From NCBI RefSeq assembly GCF_008365405.1, contig NZ_QOKV01000001.1, positions 505,333 through 569,332 of the forward strand: a stretch of DNA of 64,000 nucleotides, in the 5' to 3' direction. Shown here in pieces: positions 56,479 through 64,000 of the stretch. Position 1 is the first letter of the stretch. Each line of letters starts with the position of its first letter. The position numbers were made by a program, and so were the translations under genes. Below the pieces are notes generated by a model. That model was not told where the DNA came from and did not search any database. It saw only the letters and a program-made list of their open reading frames with translations. The DNA is from Azospirillum brasilense. Its GTDB lineage: Bacteria; Pseudomonadota; Alphaproteobacteria; Azospirillales; Azospirillaceae.

Positions 56479-57555
56479 TCAGCCCCGCGCGTAGGCGCGG
56501 TGGCGGAGCAGATGGTCGGCCAGAACGCAGGCCATCATCGCCTCGCCGACCGGAACGGCGCGGATGCCGACGCAGGGGTCGTGGCGGCCCTTGGTCAGAA
56601 TGTCGGTGTCCTTGCCCTGCAGATCGACCGTCTGGCGTGGGGTGAGGATCGAGCTGGTCGGCTTCACCGCGAAGCGCACCACGACGTCCTGCCCGGTGGA
56701 AATGCCGCCGAGGATGCCGCCGGATTGGTTGGAGAGGAATTCCGCTTCACCGTCGGGTCCGGCGCGCATCTCGTCGGCGTTCTGCTCGCCGGTCAGGGTG
56801 GCGGCCTCGAAGCCGTTGCCGATTTCCACGCCCTTGACGGCGTTGATCGTCATCATGGCGCGGGCGAGATCGCCGTCCAGCTTGTCGTAGAGCGGGTCGC
56901 CCAGCCCGGCGGGCAGGCCGGAGGCCACCACCTCCACCACCGCGCCGATGGACGAGCCGCTCTTGCGGATGCCGTCCAGATAGTCGGCCCATTCGGCGGC
57001 GGCCTGCGGATCGGGGCAGAAGAAGGGGTTGTTGTCCACCTCCGCCCAATCCCAGCGGCTGCGGTCCACCTTGTGCGGACCCATCTGCACCAGCGCGCCG
57101 CGGACGGTCACGCCGTCGCCCAGAACCTTGCGCGCCACCGCGCCCGCTGCCACGCGGCAGGCCGTCTCGCGCGCTGAGGAGCGCCCGCCGCCGCGGTAGT
57201 CGCGGATGCCGTACTTTTTCCAATAGGTGTAGTCGGCGTGACCGGGCCGGAACTTGGCGGCGATCTCGCTGTAGTCCTTGGACCGCTGGTCGGTGTTCTC
57301 GATCATCAGCGAGAGCGGCGTGCCGGTGGTCTGCCCTTCGAAGACGCCCGACAAAATTCTGACCTGATCCGGCTCCTGGCGCTGGGTGGTGTAGCGCGAC
57401 TGGCCGGGGCGGCGCTTGTCGAGCCAGGGCTGGATGTCCGCCTCGGTCAGGGAGAGCAGCGACGGGCAGCCGTCCACCACCACGCCGATCGCCGGCCCAT
57501 GGCTCTCGCCCCAGGTGGTGAAGCGGAAAAGCGTTCCGAAGCTGTTGCCGGCCAT
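56479..57555 (-). CDS. aroC: chorismate synthase
   Basis: Last step of the shikimate pathway, converting EPSP to chorismate with reduced FMN. The 358-residue protein starts [20 protein letters not shown], carries [16 protein letters not shown], the conserved block [20 protein letters not shown] (about 125-145) and [21 protein letters not shown]. The start at 57555 is the standard family N-terminus. The IalB-like gene follows 5 bases after its stop on the same strand, so they may be cotranscribed. Confidence 0.95.
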   Translation of the reverse strand: MAGNSFGTLFRFTTWGESHGPAIGVVVDGCPSLLSLTEADIQPWLDKRRPGQSRYTTQRQEPDQVRILSGVFEGQTTGTPLSLMIENTDQRSKDYSEIAAKFRPGHADYTYWKKYGIRDYRGGGRSSARETACRVAAGAVARKVLGDGVTVRGALVQMGPHKVDRSRWDWAEVDNNPFFCPDPQAAAEWADYLDGIRKSGSSIGAVVEVVASGLPAGLGDPLYDKLDGDLARAMMTINAVKGVEIGNGFEAATLTGEQNADEMRAGPDGEAEFLSNQSGGILGGISTGQDVVVRFAVKPTSSILTPRQTVDLQGKDTDILTKGRHDPCVGIRAVPVGEAMMACVLADHLLRHRAYARG

Positions 57556-57591
57556 GGCGAGGACTCCCGATGCGACGCGATGTTGCCGTAC

Positions 57592-57597
57592 ATTGTA
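57592..57597 (-). promoter_or_regulatory. possible -10 of the aroC promoter
   Basis: TACAAT on the minus strand lies about 37 bases before the aroC start, inside the palindrome CCGTACATTGTACGG (57586-57600). A matching -35 is not evident. Confidence 0.3.
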
Positions 57598-57651
57598 CGG
57601 TGGAGCGCGTTTCTTGCGGCGTTTCGGCCAGCGCGTCAAGCGCAAGGGAGC

Positions 57652-58815
57652 TTAAAACGCTCCCTTCTGCTCGCGCCGGCGGTCGAGCGCGACCTCGAAC
57701 TGGCGCAGCAGCTTGTGCGTGGTTTCGAAGTAGAGCTTGCGCTGCGGGTTGTTCTTCATGCAGCGGGCGTCCAGATGGGCGACGCTGGTCAGCGCCGAGA
57801 CGCAGTAGCCGAGCAGCCAGTAGTGGGAACGGATCTTGCGCAGATAGTCGCGGAAGGGCTCCGGCTGTCCGGCCATGAAGGCGGAGAAGCTCGCCTCGTA
57901 GTCGGCGAGGATCTGGCGGATGTCCATCAGCGTGGTTTCCAGCAGCTTGCCCACCTTTTCGATGTGCATCAGAAGCTGGGTCTCGTAGGGCTTGTGCATG
58001 CGGATGTCGACCGGGATGCATTCCCGCGACTTCAGCCAGTTCAGGATGATCCGCGCCCGCGGCGCGATGCGGCGAAGCTGGTACTCGTAAAAGGTCGTGC
58101 CCTTCCAGGCGCTGAAGATCTGGTCGGCCTCGCTGCGGTCGATGCCGAAGGCCGAGACGAACAGGCCGGCTTCCTCAAGCTCGGGATTCCAGATCGCCTC
58201 CAGGAAACGTTCGATGCTCTGGGCGCCGTTGCCGCCGCCGTCGATGGCCTTGCGCACGATGGGTTCGATGCGCGCCCGGATCAGGCGGCGGAGCTGCTGG
58301 TCCTCGGCATCGCTGATCGCCCAGTGACGCTTGTCCACCGCAACCTTTTCGCCTTCGAAACAGGCCTTCAGCAGGAAGGCGTCCAGCGACGGCACGCTGT
58401 CGATCAGGGTGAGGGTGCGCAGGTCCGCGGCCGCGGCCTCGCTGTTGGCCTCGCCGATGCCGAATTGCTCTGCCAGAAGAACGCTGCTGTTGCGGGCGCG
58501 CAGATAAATGGCAAGGCCGCCCGCTTCGGTGTGTTCGACACTGTGCGGAATGTAGATGCCGGTCTCGACCGGCCGCGCTGCGGCGTCGCCGTCCTCATCC
58601 TCGTCGGCGATGGGATTGGCGTAGTCGTCGGCGTCTTCGTCGAAATTCGGATACTTGAAGAGAATGGCCTTGTTCAATCCGCGGGCACGGAACAGGCGGT
58701 TTTCTTCAGGGATCTCGCGGGTGATGGTGATCAAGTTCATCGAGACGCTGGAGCCGCCGTAGAGAATCTGCTCCAGAATCGGGGACACCGAATCCGATTG
58801 CCGCCGTGCACGCAT
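57652..58815 (-). CDS. conserved-looking protein of unknown function
   Basis: A 387-residue soluble, acidic protein. It has an acidic loop (FDEDADDYANPIADEDEDGD, about 57-76), then a region of mixed structure and a mostly helical C-terminal half, with RIAPRARIILNWLKSRECIPVDIRMHK and HYWLLGYCVSALTSVAHLDARC. No family was recognised; the size and lack of low-complexity outside the acidic loop suggest a true enzyme or scaffold. ATG at 58815 follows GGAAGGTGACGG; longer starts lie inside the predicted promoter. Confidence 0.65.
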   Translation of the reverse strand: MRARRQSDSVSPILEQILYGGSSVSMNLITITREIPEENRLFRARGLNKAILFKYPNFDEDADDYANPIADEDEDGDAAARPVETGIYIPHSVEHTEAGGLAIYLRARNSSVLLAEQFGIGEANSEAAAADLRTLTLIDSVPSLDAFLLKACFEGEKVAVDKRHWAISDAEDQQLRRLIRARIEPIVRKAIDGGGNGAQSIERFLEAIWNPELEEAGLFVSAFGIDRSEADQIFSAWKGTTFYEYQLRRIAPRARIILNWLKSRECIPVDIRMHKPYETQLLMHIEKVGKLLETTLMDIRQILADYEASFSAFMAGQPEPFRDYLRKIRSHYWLLGYCVSALTSVAHLDARCMKNNPQRKLYFETTHKLLRQFEVALDRRREQKGAF

Positions 58816-58851
58816 CCGACCGTCACCTTCCGCAACCTTCCGTAAGCGTGA

Positions 58852-58879
58852 AGAATAGCGGTCTGCTGCGGTGCGCAAA
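58852..58879 (-). promoter_or_regulatory. possible promoter for the 387-residue unknown protein
   Basis: On the minus strand TTTGCG (58879-58874), a 16-bp spacer and TATTCT (58857-58852) lie about 37 bases before the start at 58815. Confidence 0.4.
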
Positions 58880-58986
58880 AGTAGGTAATACGACGATCGG
58901 TAAAAAATACCTCAAACCGGGTAAGGGCGTTTCCGGCGGGCGTTCCGGAACGAACCGGACGCGCCCGCCGTCGCCGGAGGCTGGGA

Positions 58987-59835
58987 TCAGGCGGGCTTGC
59001 CCGCGCCGCCCAGCGAACCCAGAAGCTGCGACACCTCGGCCGCCGCGTCCACCGCGACCATGCCGACCGTGTGATAGCCGGAGTCGACGTGCATGACCTC
59101 GCCGGTCACGCCGGTGCCGAGGTCGCTCAGCAGGAACAGGCCGGCGCCGCCGACCTCGCCGATGGTGACGTTGCGCTTCAGCGGGGCGTTCAGCTCGTTC
59201 CACTTCAGGATGTAGCGGAAGTCGCCGATGCCGCTGGCGGCCAGCGTCTTGATCGGTCCGGCGGAGATGGCATTGACGCGGATGTCCCGACCGCCCAAAT
59301 CGACCGCCAGGTAACGCACGCTCGCCTCCAGCGCGGCCTTGGCGACGCCCATCACGTTGTAATGGGGCATCACGCGCTCGGCGCCGTAGTAGGAGAGGGT
59401 GAGGAGGCTGCCGCCCTCCTTCATCAGCGGGACGGCGCGCTGCGCCACCGCGGTGAAGGAATAGCAGGAGATGTCCATGGTGCGCAGGAAGTTGGCCCGC
59501 GTCGTGTCGAGATAGAGGCCGTCCAGCTCGTTCTTGTCGGAAAAAGCGATCGCATGAACCAGGAAGTCCAGCTTGCCCCATTCCTTTTCGATGGCGGCGA
59601 AGGTCGCGTCGACGCTGGCCTCGTCGGTGACGTCGCAGGGCAGCAGCAGCGGGGCCTTGACCTGATCGGCCAGCGGCTTCACACGCTTCAGCAGCGCGTC
59701 ACCCTGATAGGTGAAGGCCAGCTCGGCGCCGTGCTGCGCCAGCGTGGAGGCAATTCCCCAGGCGATCGAACGATCGTTCGCCACGCCCATGATCAGGCCA
59801 CGCTTGCCGTCCATGAGCGGCTTCGGGTTGGACAT
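58987..59835 (-). CDS. fabI: enoyl-[acyl-carrier-protein] reductase (NADH)
   Basis: Reduces the enoyl-ACP double bond in each fatty-acid elongation cycle. The 282-residue protein is a short-chain dehydrogenase of FabI type: nucleotide site GVANDRSIAWGIA (about 17-29), YYGAERVMPHYNVMGVAKAALE with the catalytic Tyr-x6-Lys, and GPIKTLAASGIGDF. The C-terminus (VSQLLGSLGGAGKPA) is longer than E. coli FabI. Start at 59835, 37 bases after a well-formed promoter. Confidence 0.93.
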   Translation of the reverse strand: MSNPKPLMDGKRGLIMGVANDRSIAWGIASTLAQHGAELAFTYQGDALLKRVKPLADQVKAPLLLPCDVTDEASVDATFAAIEKEWGKLDFLVHAIAFSDKNELDGLYLDTTRANFLRTMDISCYSFTAVAQRAVPLMKEGGSLLTLSYYGAERVMPHYNVMGVAKAALEASVRYLAVDLGGRDIRVNAISAGPIKTLAASGIGDFRYILKWNELNAPLKRNVTIGEVGGAGLFLLSDLGTGVTGEVMHVDSGYHTVGMVAVDAAAEVSQLLGSLGGAGKPA

Positions 59836-59878
59836 CCGTACCTCGTGCATCCAGAGTATGCTTTGAAAAGTGGGCCGC

Positions 59879-59906
59879 ATCCTACACGAAAGACCGGCCC
59901 GGTCAA
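59879..59906 (-). promoter_or_regulatory. sigma70-type promoter for fabI
   Basis: On the minus strand TTGACC (59906-59901), a 16-bp spacer and TAGGAT (59884-59879). The expected start of transcription is about 37 bases before the fabI ATG. Confidence 0.55.
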
Positions 59907-59926
59907 ACCAAGGCGGGAGGCGTCCT

Positions 59927-61318
59927 GTGGCTGAAACCGAAGGCACTTCGAAAGGGGCGTGGAACCCCTTTGTGCGCGTTCGGGAAATCGGCGGCTTCAT
60001 CGCCTATTCCTCCATGCGCTTCTACAACGACAACTGCTTCCAGACCGCGGCGTCGCTGACCTACACCTCGCTGCTGGCGCTGGTGCCGCTGATGACCATC
60101 GGCTTCGCGATCTTTTCGGCATTTCCCGCCTTCAATGCCTTGCAATCGCGCATCCAGACGCTGCTGTTCAAGAATCTCGTGCCCGAGAACAGCGACGCCA
60201 TCCTGCAATATCTGGCGGCCTTCATGGCCAACGCCGGGCAGATGCCGGTGTTCGGCATCGTCGGGCTGGCGATGTCCGCCGTCCTGCTGATCTGGACCAT
60301 CGAGGGGTCCTTCGCCACCGTCTGGCGGGTGCGCGAACCGCGCTCCTACGTCACCCGCATCCTCTCCTTCTGGGCGGTGGTGTCGCTGAGCCCGCTGTTC
60401 GCCGGCGCCAGCTTGTCGCTGTCCAGCACCCTGTGGGCGGTGCTCCAGTTCGCCCATCTGGAGGGCTTCGCCGACCCGCTGGTGGGGATCGGGGCGATCC
60501 TGCCCTTCATGCTGCAACTGGTCGGCTGCACGCTGCTCTACGTGATCATCCCCAACCGGGACGTCGGGTGGATGGACGCCGCCTGCGGCGGGGCGGTCGC
60601 CTCGCTGCTGCTGGAGGCGTCCAAGGCGGGCTTCGCCATGTACATGAAGGAGTTTCCCGCCTACCAGACCATCTACGGCGCGTTGGCGACCGTGCCGATC
60701 TTCCTGTTCTGGCTCTACATCGCCTGGTCGACGGTGCTGTTCGGCGCGGTCATCACCGCCTCGCTGCCGGAATGGCGGGCCGGCAAGATCACCCGCGGCG
60801 GGCCGGAGGGGCTTTTGCCCGCGCAGCGGCTGGGGCTGGCGCTGGCCGTCCTGCACGAGCTTCTGGAGGGCACGCGGCTCGGCGTGGGCTTGCGGCGGCG
60901 GACGCTGGTCGGGCGCGTGCCGGTCGGGACGGTGCTGATCGACGGCATCCTGGAGCAGCTTCGCGACGCCCATTGGGTGGCCCACACCACGCACAACGCC
61001 TGGGTCGTCACCCGCGACCTGAGCGAGGCCACGCTGTTCGACCTGATGAAGGCGTTGGGCATCGGCCTGCGCGGCTCCGTCCGCGGGCTGGGCGGGTTGG
61101 AACTGCCCTGGCAGGACCGCACGGCCCAGCTTTTGGAGCAGGCGGAACGGAATCAGGAGGGCATCCTCGGCGTGCCGATCAAGACCCTGCTGTCCGACCG
61201 ACCCTTGGAGGCGGAACCGCCCGAAACGGGCGCGCGGGAGCCGGAGGCGCAAGATTCCGAGACGGCGGCCGGGGATGGCTCCGGAGCGGTGCCGTTGCGC
61301 GCGAAGCGCTGGCCCTGA
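59927..61318 (+). CDS. YihY-family inner membrane protein
   Basis: A 463-residue membrane protein of the YihY/RNase BN-like family (no RNase activity is credited to it now). The first 290 residues have about six helices with SSMRFYNDNCFQTAASLTYTSLLALVPLMTI, SMSAVLLIWTIE-type segments and YQTIYGALATVPIFLFWLYIAW. The C-terminal 170 residues are a soluble domain that may contain a winged-helix-like fold (LHELLEGTRLGVGLRRRTLV). The GTG at 59927 has GGCGGGAGG seven bases upstream; the GTG at 59870 gives a longer N-terminus and is less likely. Confidence 0.8.
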   Translation: MAETEGTSKGAWNPFVRVREIGGFIAYSSMRFYNDNCFQTAASLTYTSLLALVPLMTIGFAIFSAFPAFNALQSRIQTLLFKNLVPENSDAILQYLAAFMANAGQMPVFGIVGLAMSAVLLIWTIEGSFATVWRVREPRSYVTRILSFWAVVSLSPLFAGASLSLSSTLWAVLQFAHLEGFADPLVGIGAILPFMLQLVGCTLLYVIIPNRDVGWMDAACGGAVASLLLEASKAGFAMYMKEFPAYQTIYGALATVPIFLFWLYIAWSTVLFGAVITASLPEWRAGKITRGGPEGLLPAQRLGLALAVLHELLEGTRLGVGLRRRTLVGRVPVGTVLIDGILEQLRDAHWVAHTTHNAWVVTRDLSEATLFDLMKALGIGLRGSVRGLGGLELPWQDRTAQLLEQAERNQEGILGVPIKTLLSDRPLEAEPPETGAREPEAQDSETAAGDGSGAVPLRAKRWP

Positions 61319-61339
61319 GGGCGGGACTTGTGCGGACGC

Positions 61340-62356
61340 TCAAGCCCGGTATTTGGCGATGAGGTCCGCGGCGAAGCCGTCCAGATTGTTGTCGGCGGGC
61401 AGGGTCTGGACGTAGGAGCAGCCGCGGCAGGCCTCGATCTCGTCGCGGCGGCCCTCCAGATGCTTCAGCCGGAAATCGCGCAGCCGTTCGCCGTTCCAGA
61501 TGTCGCGCAGCGACTCCTCGGCGACGTTGCCGACGATGGTGCCCATGCCCCAGTCGGCGCAGCAGACCGAGACCTCGCCGTTGAAGTTGATGGCCAGCTT
61601 CAGGAAAGGCTCGGAGCAGACCTTGCGGGCGGTGTCCGGGGCGACGGCGAAGGCGCTCTCATCCGCCAGCGCCTCGCCGTGCAGGGGGTGGACGAACAGG
61701 CTGTCGGCGATCGGGGTGAAGGTGTCGATGAAGCTCTGCCGCTCCTCCTCCGTCAGCTCCACGTTGATGATCTTGCAGTGCAGGTGGAAGTCGCGGCCCA
61801 GCTCCGTCTTGCGGCGGTAAAGATAGGCTACATTGTCCACGACGGTCTGGAAGCGGTCGAAGCGCCGGGTGATGCGCTTGTACATGGCGTCGCTGGCGCC
61901 GTAGACGGAGACGCGCATGGCGTCCAGCCCGGCGGCCAGCAGCGCGTCCGCCCGCTCCGGCGTCAGCAGGGAGCCGTTGCTGGTCATCTCGACATGGCGG
62001 GCCAGGCCGCGCGACTTCAGAAGATGGACCATGTGCTCGATCCGCGTGTTCACCAGCGGCTCGCCGTCCTTGTAGAGGTGGACGGATTTGATCGGGGCGT
62101 CGAACGCGGCGATGTCGTCGGCGATCTTGCGGAACAGGTCGAACTTCATGGCGCCACGCGGGCGGCCGATCTCCTTCAGCAGCTCCGGGTTCCCGGTGGC
62201 GCAGAAGACGCAGCGGAAGTTGCAGCCGTTCGACGGGTCGATCAGCAGCGAGAAGGGCGTGGTCAGCGGCAGCACCTGCGACAGGTCGTTGCGGTCGCGG
62301 TGGCGGCCATAGGGGATGTTCGCGGGAGCGGCGGCTTCGGTGCTCACTTCGGTCAT
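61340..62356 (-). CDS. radical SAM/SPASM-domain protein
   Basis: A 338-residue radical SAM protein. The [4Fe-4S] cluster motif CNFRCVFC (C-x3-C-x2-C, about 46-53) starts a TIM-barrel-like core (DGEPLVNTRIEHM, MTSNGSLLT). The C-terminus has a SPASM-like cysteine set: RKVCSEPF, VSVCCADWGMG and ACRGCSYV. Members modify peptides or sugars, or act as anaerobic maturases; no peptide substrate gene is evident near. It is divergent from the Asp-box protein with 138 bp between. ATG at 62356. Confidence 0.8.
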   Translation of the reverse strand: MTEVSTEAAAPANIPYGRHRDRNDLSQVLPLTTPFSLLIDPSNGCNFRCVFCATGNPELLKEIGRPRGAMKFDLFRKIADDIAAFDAPIKSVHLYKDGEPLVNTRIEHMVHLLKSRGLARHVEMTSNGSLLTPERADALLAAGLDAMRVSVYGASDAMYKRITRRFDRFQTVVDNVAYLYRRKTELGRDFHLHCKIINVELTEEERQSFIDTFTPIADSLFVHPLHGEALADESAFAVAPDTARKVCSEPFLKLAINFNGEVSVCCADWGMGTIVGNVAEESLRDIWNGERLRDFRLKHLEGRRDEIEACRGCSYVQTLPADNNLDGFAADLIAKYRA

Positions 62357-62494
62357 GACCTTCGCCGGGCAGGGCTGCGGAAAGCGGTGTGACTAGCAGG
62401 GGACCACGCGCACCGTAAAGGAATCCTTCATTCCGGCAACCGGACATTGGCCGGGCGCCTCCAATGCCGCGGGCGCAAGGCGGATTTCAGGTGC

Positions 62495-63631
62495 ATGTTC
62501 GACAGTCTTTCCCATCGCATCGTCTACAGCGACCGGCGCTTCTACGCGTCCTTCCCGTCCGCGGCGACGCTGGCCGACGGGCGGATTCTGGTGGCCTTCC
62601 GGCGCGCCCGCGACCACCGCTGGCTGCACGGGGAGCCGGCGGACGGCAACGGCGACTTCACCAGCGTCGACCATGTGGACTCGCGCTCCCACCTCGTGAT
62701 CCAGCGCTTCACCCCGGATTTCGAGCCGGAGGGCGCGCCGCAGCCGCTGCCCACCGACCCGGAGGCGGGCGACCAGGACCCCAGCCTGCTGGTTCTGCGT
62801 TCGGGGCGGATCATCCTGGGCAGCTTCGGCTGGTACCCGATGTCGGCGCGCCACGGCCTGCGGCTGCGCGAGAAGGGCGTCCACCTGCTGGGCAACGCCG
62901 AGACGTCGGGCACCTTCTTCCTGTTCTGGGGCGGCAGCACCCGCGTCAGCGACGACGGCGGTCGGCACTGGTCGGCCCACCGCTATCTGCCGGAACTGCC
63001 GGGCCAGGGACCGATCCTGCCCGGCCTGCGCCCGATGCTGGGCGGGGCCGTGCGCGGGCGGGCGGTGGAGGCGCCGGACGGCACGCTGCTGATGGCGACC
63101 TACACCGGCGGCCCCTACACCAGCTACCTGTTCGCCTCCCGCGACCGGGGGGAAAGCTGGGCTCTGCGCAGCACCATCGCCCGCGACCCGGCGGGGCGGG
63201 CCGGCTTCTGCGAAACCGCGCTGCACCTGACCGCCGACGGGCAGCTGGTCGCCTTCCACCGCACCACCGGACTGGGCGACCGCCTCGCCACCTCCGTCTC
63301 CCACGATCTGGGGGAAAGCTGGGCGCCCTGGATCGAGAACGCGGTCGTCGGGCACCCCTACGACGCCTGCCCGCTGCCGGACGGGCGGCTGTTCGTCGTC
63401 TACGGCTACCGCCATCAGCCCTACGGCGTGCGCGCCCGCGTTTGGGACAGCCGGCGGGAGACGCTGGAGAGCGCGCCGGAGATCGTCATCCGCGCCGACG
63501 CGCCGTCGCCCGACGTCGGCTATCCCTGGGCGACCGTGCTGGCGGACGGGCGGGTGGCGGTCTGCTACTACATCTGCGACGCGGCGGGCACGCGGCACAT
63601 CCAGGCGACGCTGCTGCGCGTGAGCGGCTGA
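62495..63631 (+). CDS. sialidase-like Asp-box protein
   Basis: A 378-residue soluble beta-propeller protein of the exo-alpha-sialidase-like superfamily. Three Asp boxes (S-x-D-x-G-x-x-W): SDDGGRHW, SRDRGESW and SHDLGESW. No signal peptide is seen, so it would act in the cytoplasm, which is unlike secreted sialidases. Catalytic Arg residues cannot be assigned by eye. It lies between the radical SAM gene and serC. ATG at 62495. Confidence 0.7.
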   Translation: MFDSLSHRIVYSDRRFYASFPSAATLADGRILVAFRRARDHRWLHGEPADGNGDFTSVDHVDSRSHLVIQRFTPDFEPEGAPQPLPTDPEAGDQDPSLLVLRSGRIILGSFGWYPMSARHGLRLREKGVHLLGNAETSGTFFLFWGGSTRVSDDGGRHWSAHRYLPELPGQGPILPGLRPMLGGAVRGRAVEAPDGTLLMATYTGGPYTSYLFASRDRGESWALRSTIARDPAGRAGFCETALHLTADGQLVAFHRTTGLGDRLATSVSHDLGESWAPWIENAVVGHPYDACPLPDGRLFVVYGYRHQPYGVRARVWDSRRETLESAPEIVIRADAPSPDVGYPWATVLADGRVAVCYYICDAAGTRHIQATLLRVSG

Positions 63632-63704
63632 TTGACGGGCTTCCGCGCACCTCCTATCGTCGCCGGCCATACCGCAATCCCGAGTTTTGGGGAGTAGAGT
63701 GTCC

Positions 63705-64000
63705 ATGAAGCCCGCCCGCCGGCCGTCGAACCCGCTGTTTTCCTCCGGCCCCTGCGCCAAGCGGCCCGGCTGGTCGCTGGACGCCCTGGACGGCGCGCTG
63801 CTCGGCCGCTCCCACCGCTCGAAGCCGGGCAAGGCGAAGCTGAAGGAGGTCATCGACCTGACCCGCGCCGTCCTGGCGATCCCCGGCGACTACCGCATCG
63901 GCATCGTCCCGGCCTCCGACACCGGGGCGGTGGAGATGGCGCTGTGGAACCTGCTGGGTGAGCGCGGCGTCGACATGATGGCCTGGGAGAGCTTCGGCAA
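63705..64000 (+). CDS. serC: phosphoserine aminotransferase, partial
   Basis: The first 98 codons of SerC, cut by the window end. It is the alphaproteobacterial type: [39 protein letters not shown] and [20 protein letters not shown]. It makes phosphoserine from phosphohydroxypyruvate, the step after SerA (near 5 kb). GTG at 63699 is an alternative start; ATG at 63705 is better spaced from GGGGAG. Confidence 0.9.
   Translation, partial: MKPARRPSNPLFSSGPCAKRPGWSLDALDGALLGRSHRSKPGKAKLKEVIDLTRAVLAIPGDYRIGIVPASDTGAVEMALWNLLGERGVDMMAWESFG

Noticed and set aside
57586..57600. palindrome CCGTACATTGTACGG before aroC as an operator
   Set aside because: It overlaps a possible -10 (TACAAT), and a 15-base palindrome alone is weak evidence; no second copy was found in the window.

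Overview
The window is chromosomal DNA of a high-GC alphaproteobacterium. Gene content and order (dnaG-rpoD followed by tRNA-Ile2, the short alphaproteobacterial psd with pssA, the alphaproteobacterial SerC type, a GH17-GT2 beta-glucan synthase, many sensor kinases) point to Rhodospirillales and most likely Azospirillum. This is inferred from protein character, not from a database search. Coding density is high, and most of the window is housekeeping backbone.

Region by region. 0-6.5 kb: phospholipid synthesis (psd-pssA, overlapping by 4 bp), an IlvN-like ACT protein with what looks like its own leader-peptide attenuator, a GNAT enzyme, prmB, an ArsC/YfgD-like reductase, serA and a secreted HExxH protein. 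6.5-11.4 kb: a small HNH protein, a large hybrid sensor kinase and carA. 11.8-17.4 kb: yqeY-like, dnaG, rpoD, tRNA-Ile2(CAT), an ArsN2-like acetyltransferase and tRNA-Arg(ACG). 17.5-23.7 kb: two envelope proteins, then a SWIM-SNF2 helicase, an orphan gene and an endonuclease III-like glycosylase. 23.7-29.2 kb: two small soluble proteins, a membrane GH17-GT2 glucan synthase, and three small secreted repeat proteins, two of which have CRP-like palindromes in front of them. 29.3-35.3 kb: type IA topoisomerase, trypsin-like protease, RidA and EF-G. 35.4-40 kb: TPR protein, DegP/HtrA and an OmpR-type two-component system. 40-44.6 kb: PerM-type permease, DHA2 efflux pump, FetAB-like ABC exporter and a small protein. 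44.7-50.3 kb: a CheB-CheR-PAS protein translationally coupled to a PAS hybrid kinase. 50.4-52.2 kb: an AT-richer patch with three orphan genes. 52.2-64 kb: sppA, AhpD-like, REC-Hpt protein, IalB-like protein, aroC, a conserved unknown, fabI, a YihY-type membrane protein, radical SAM/SPASM protein, Asp-box sialidase-like protein and the start of serC.

The most interesting signals are: (1) a probable leaderless Leu/Ile/Val-rich leader peptide overlapping an intrinsic terminator in front of the ACT gene; (2) a cluster of three secreted repeat proteins (one curlin-like, one with Cys exactly every nine residues) next to the glucan synthase, two of them with matching CRP-like sites placed about -42 from a possible start of transcription; (3) two families of long palindromic intergenic repeats, each present twice with different internal inserts; and (4) the AT-richer orphan patch at 50.4-52.2 kb.
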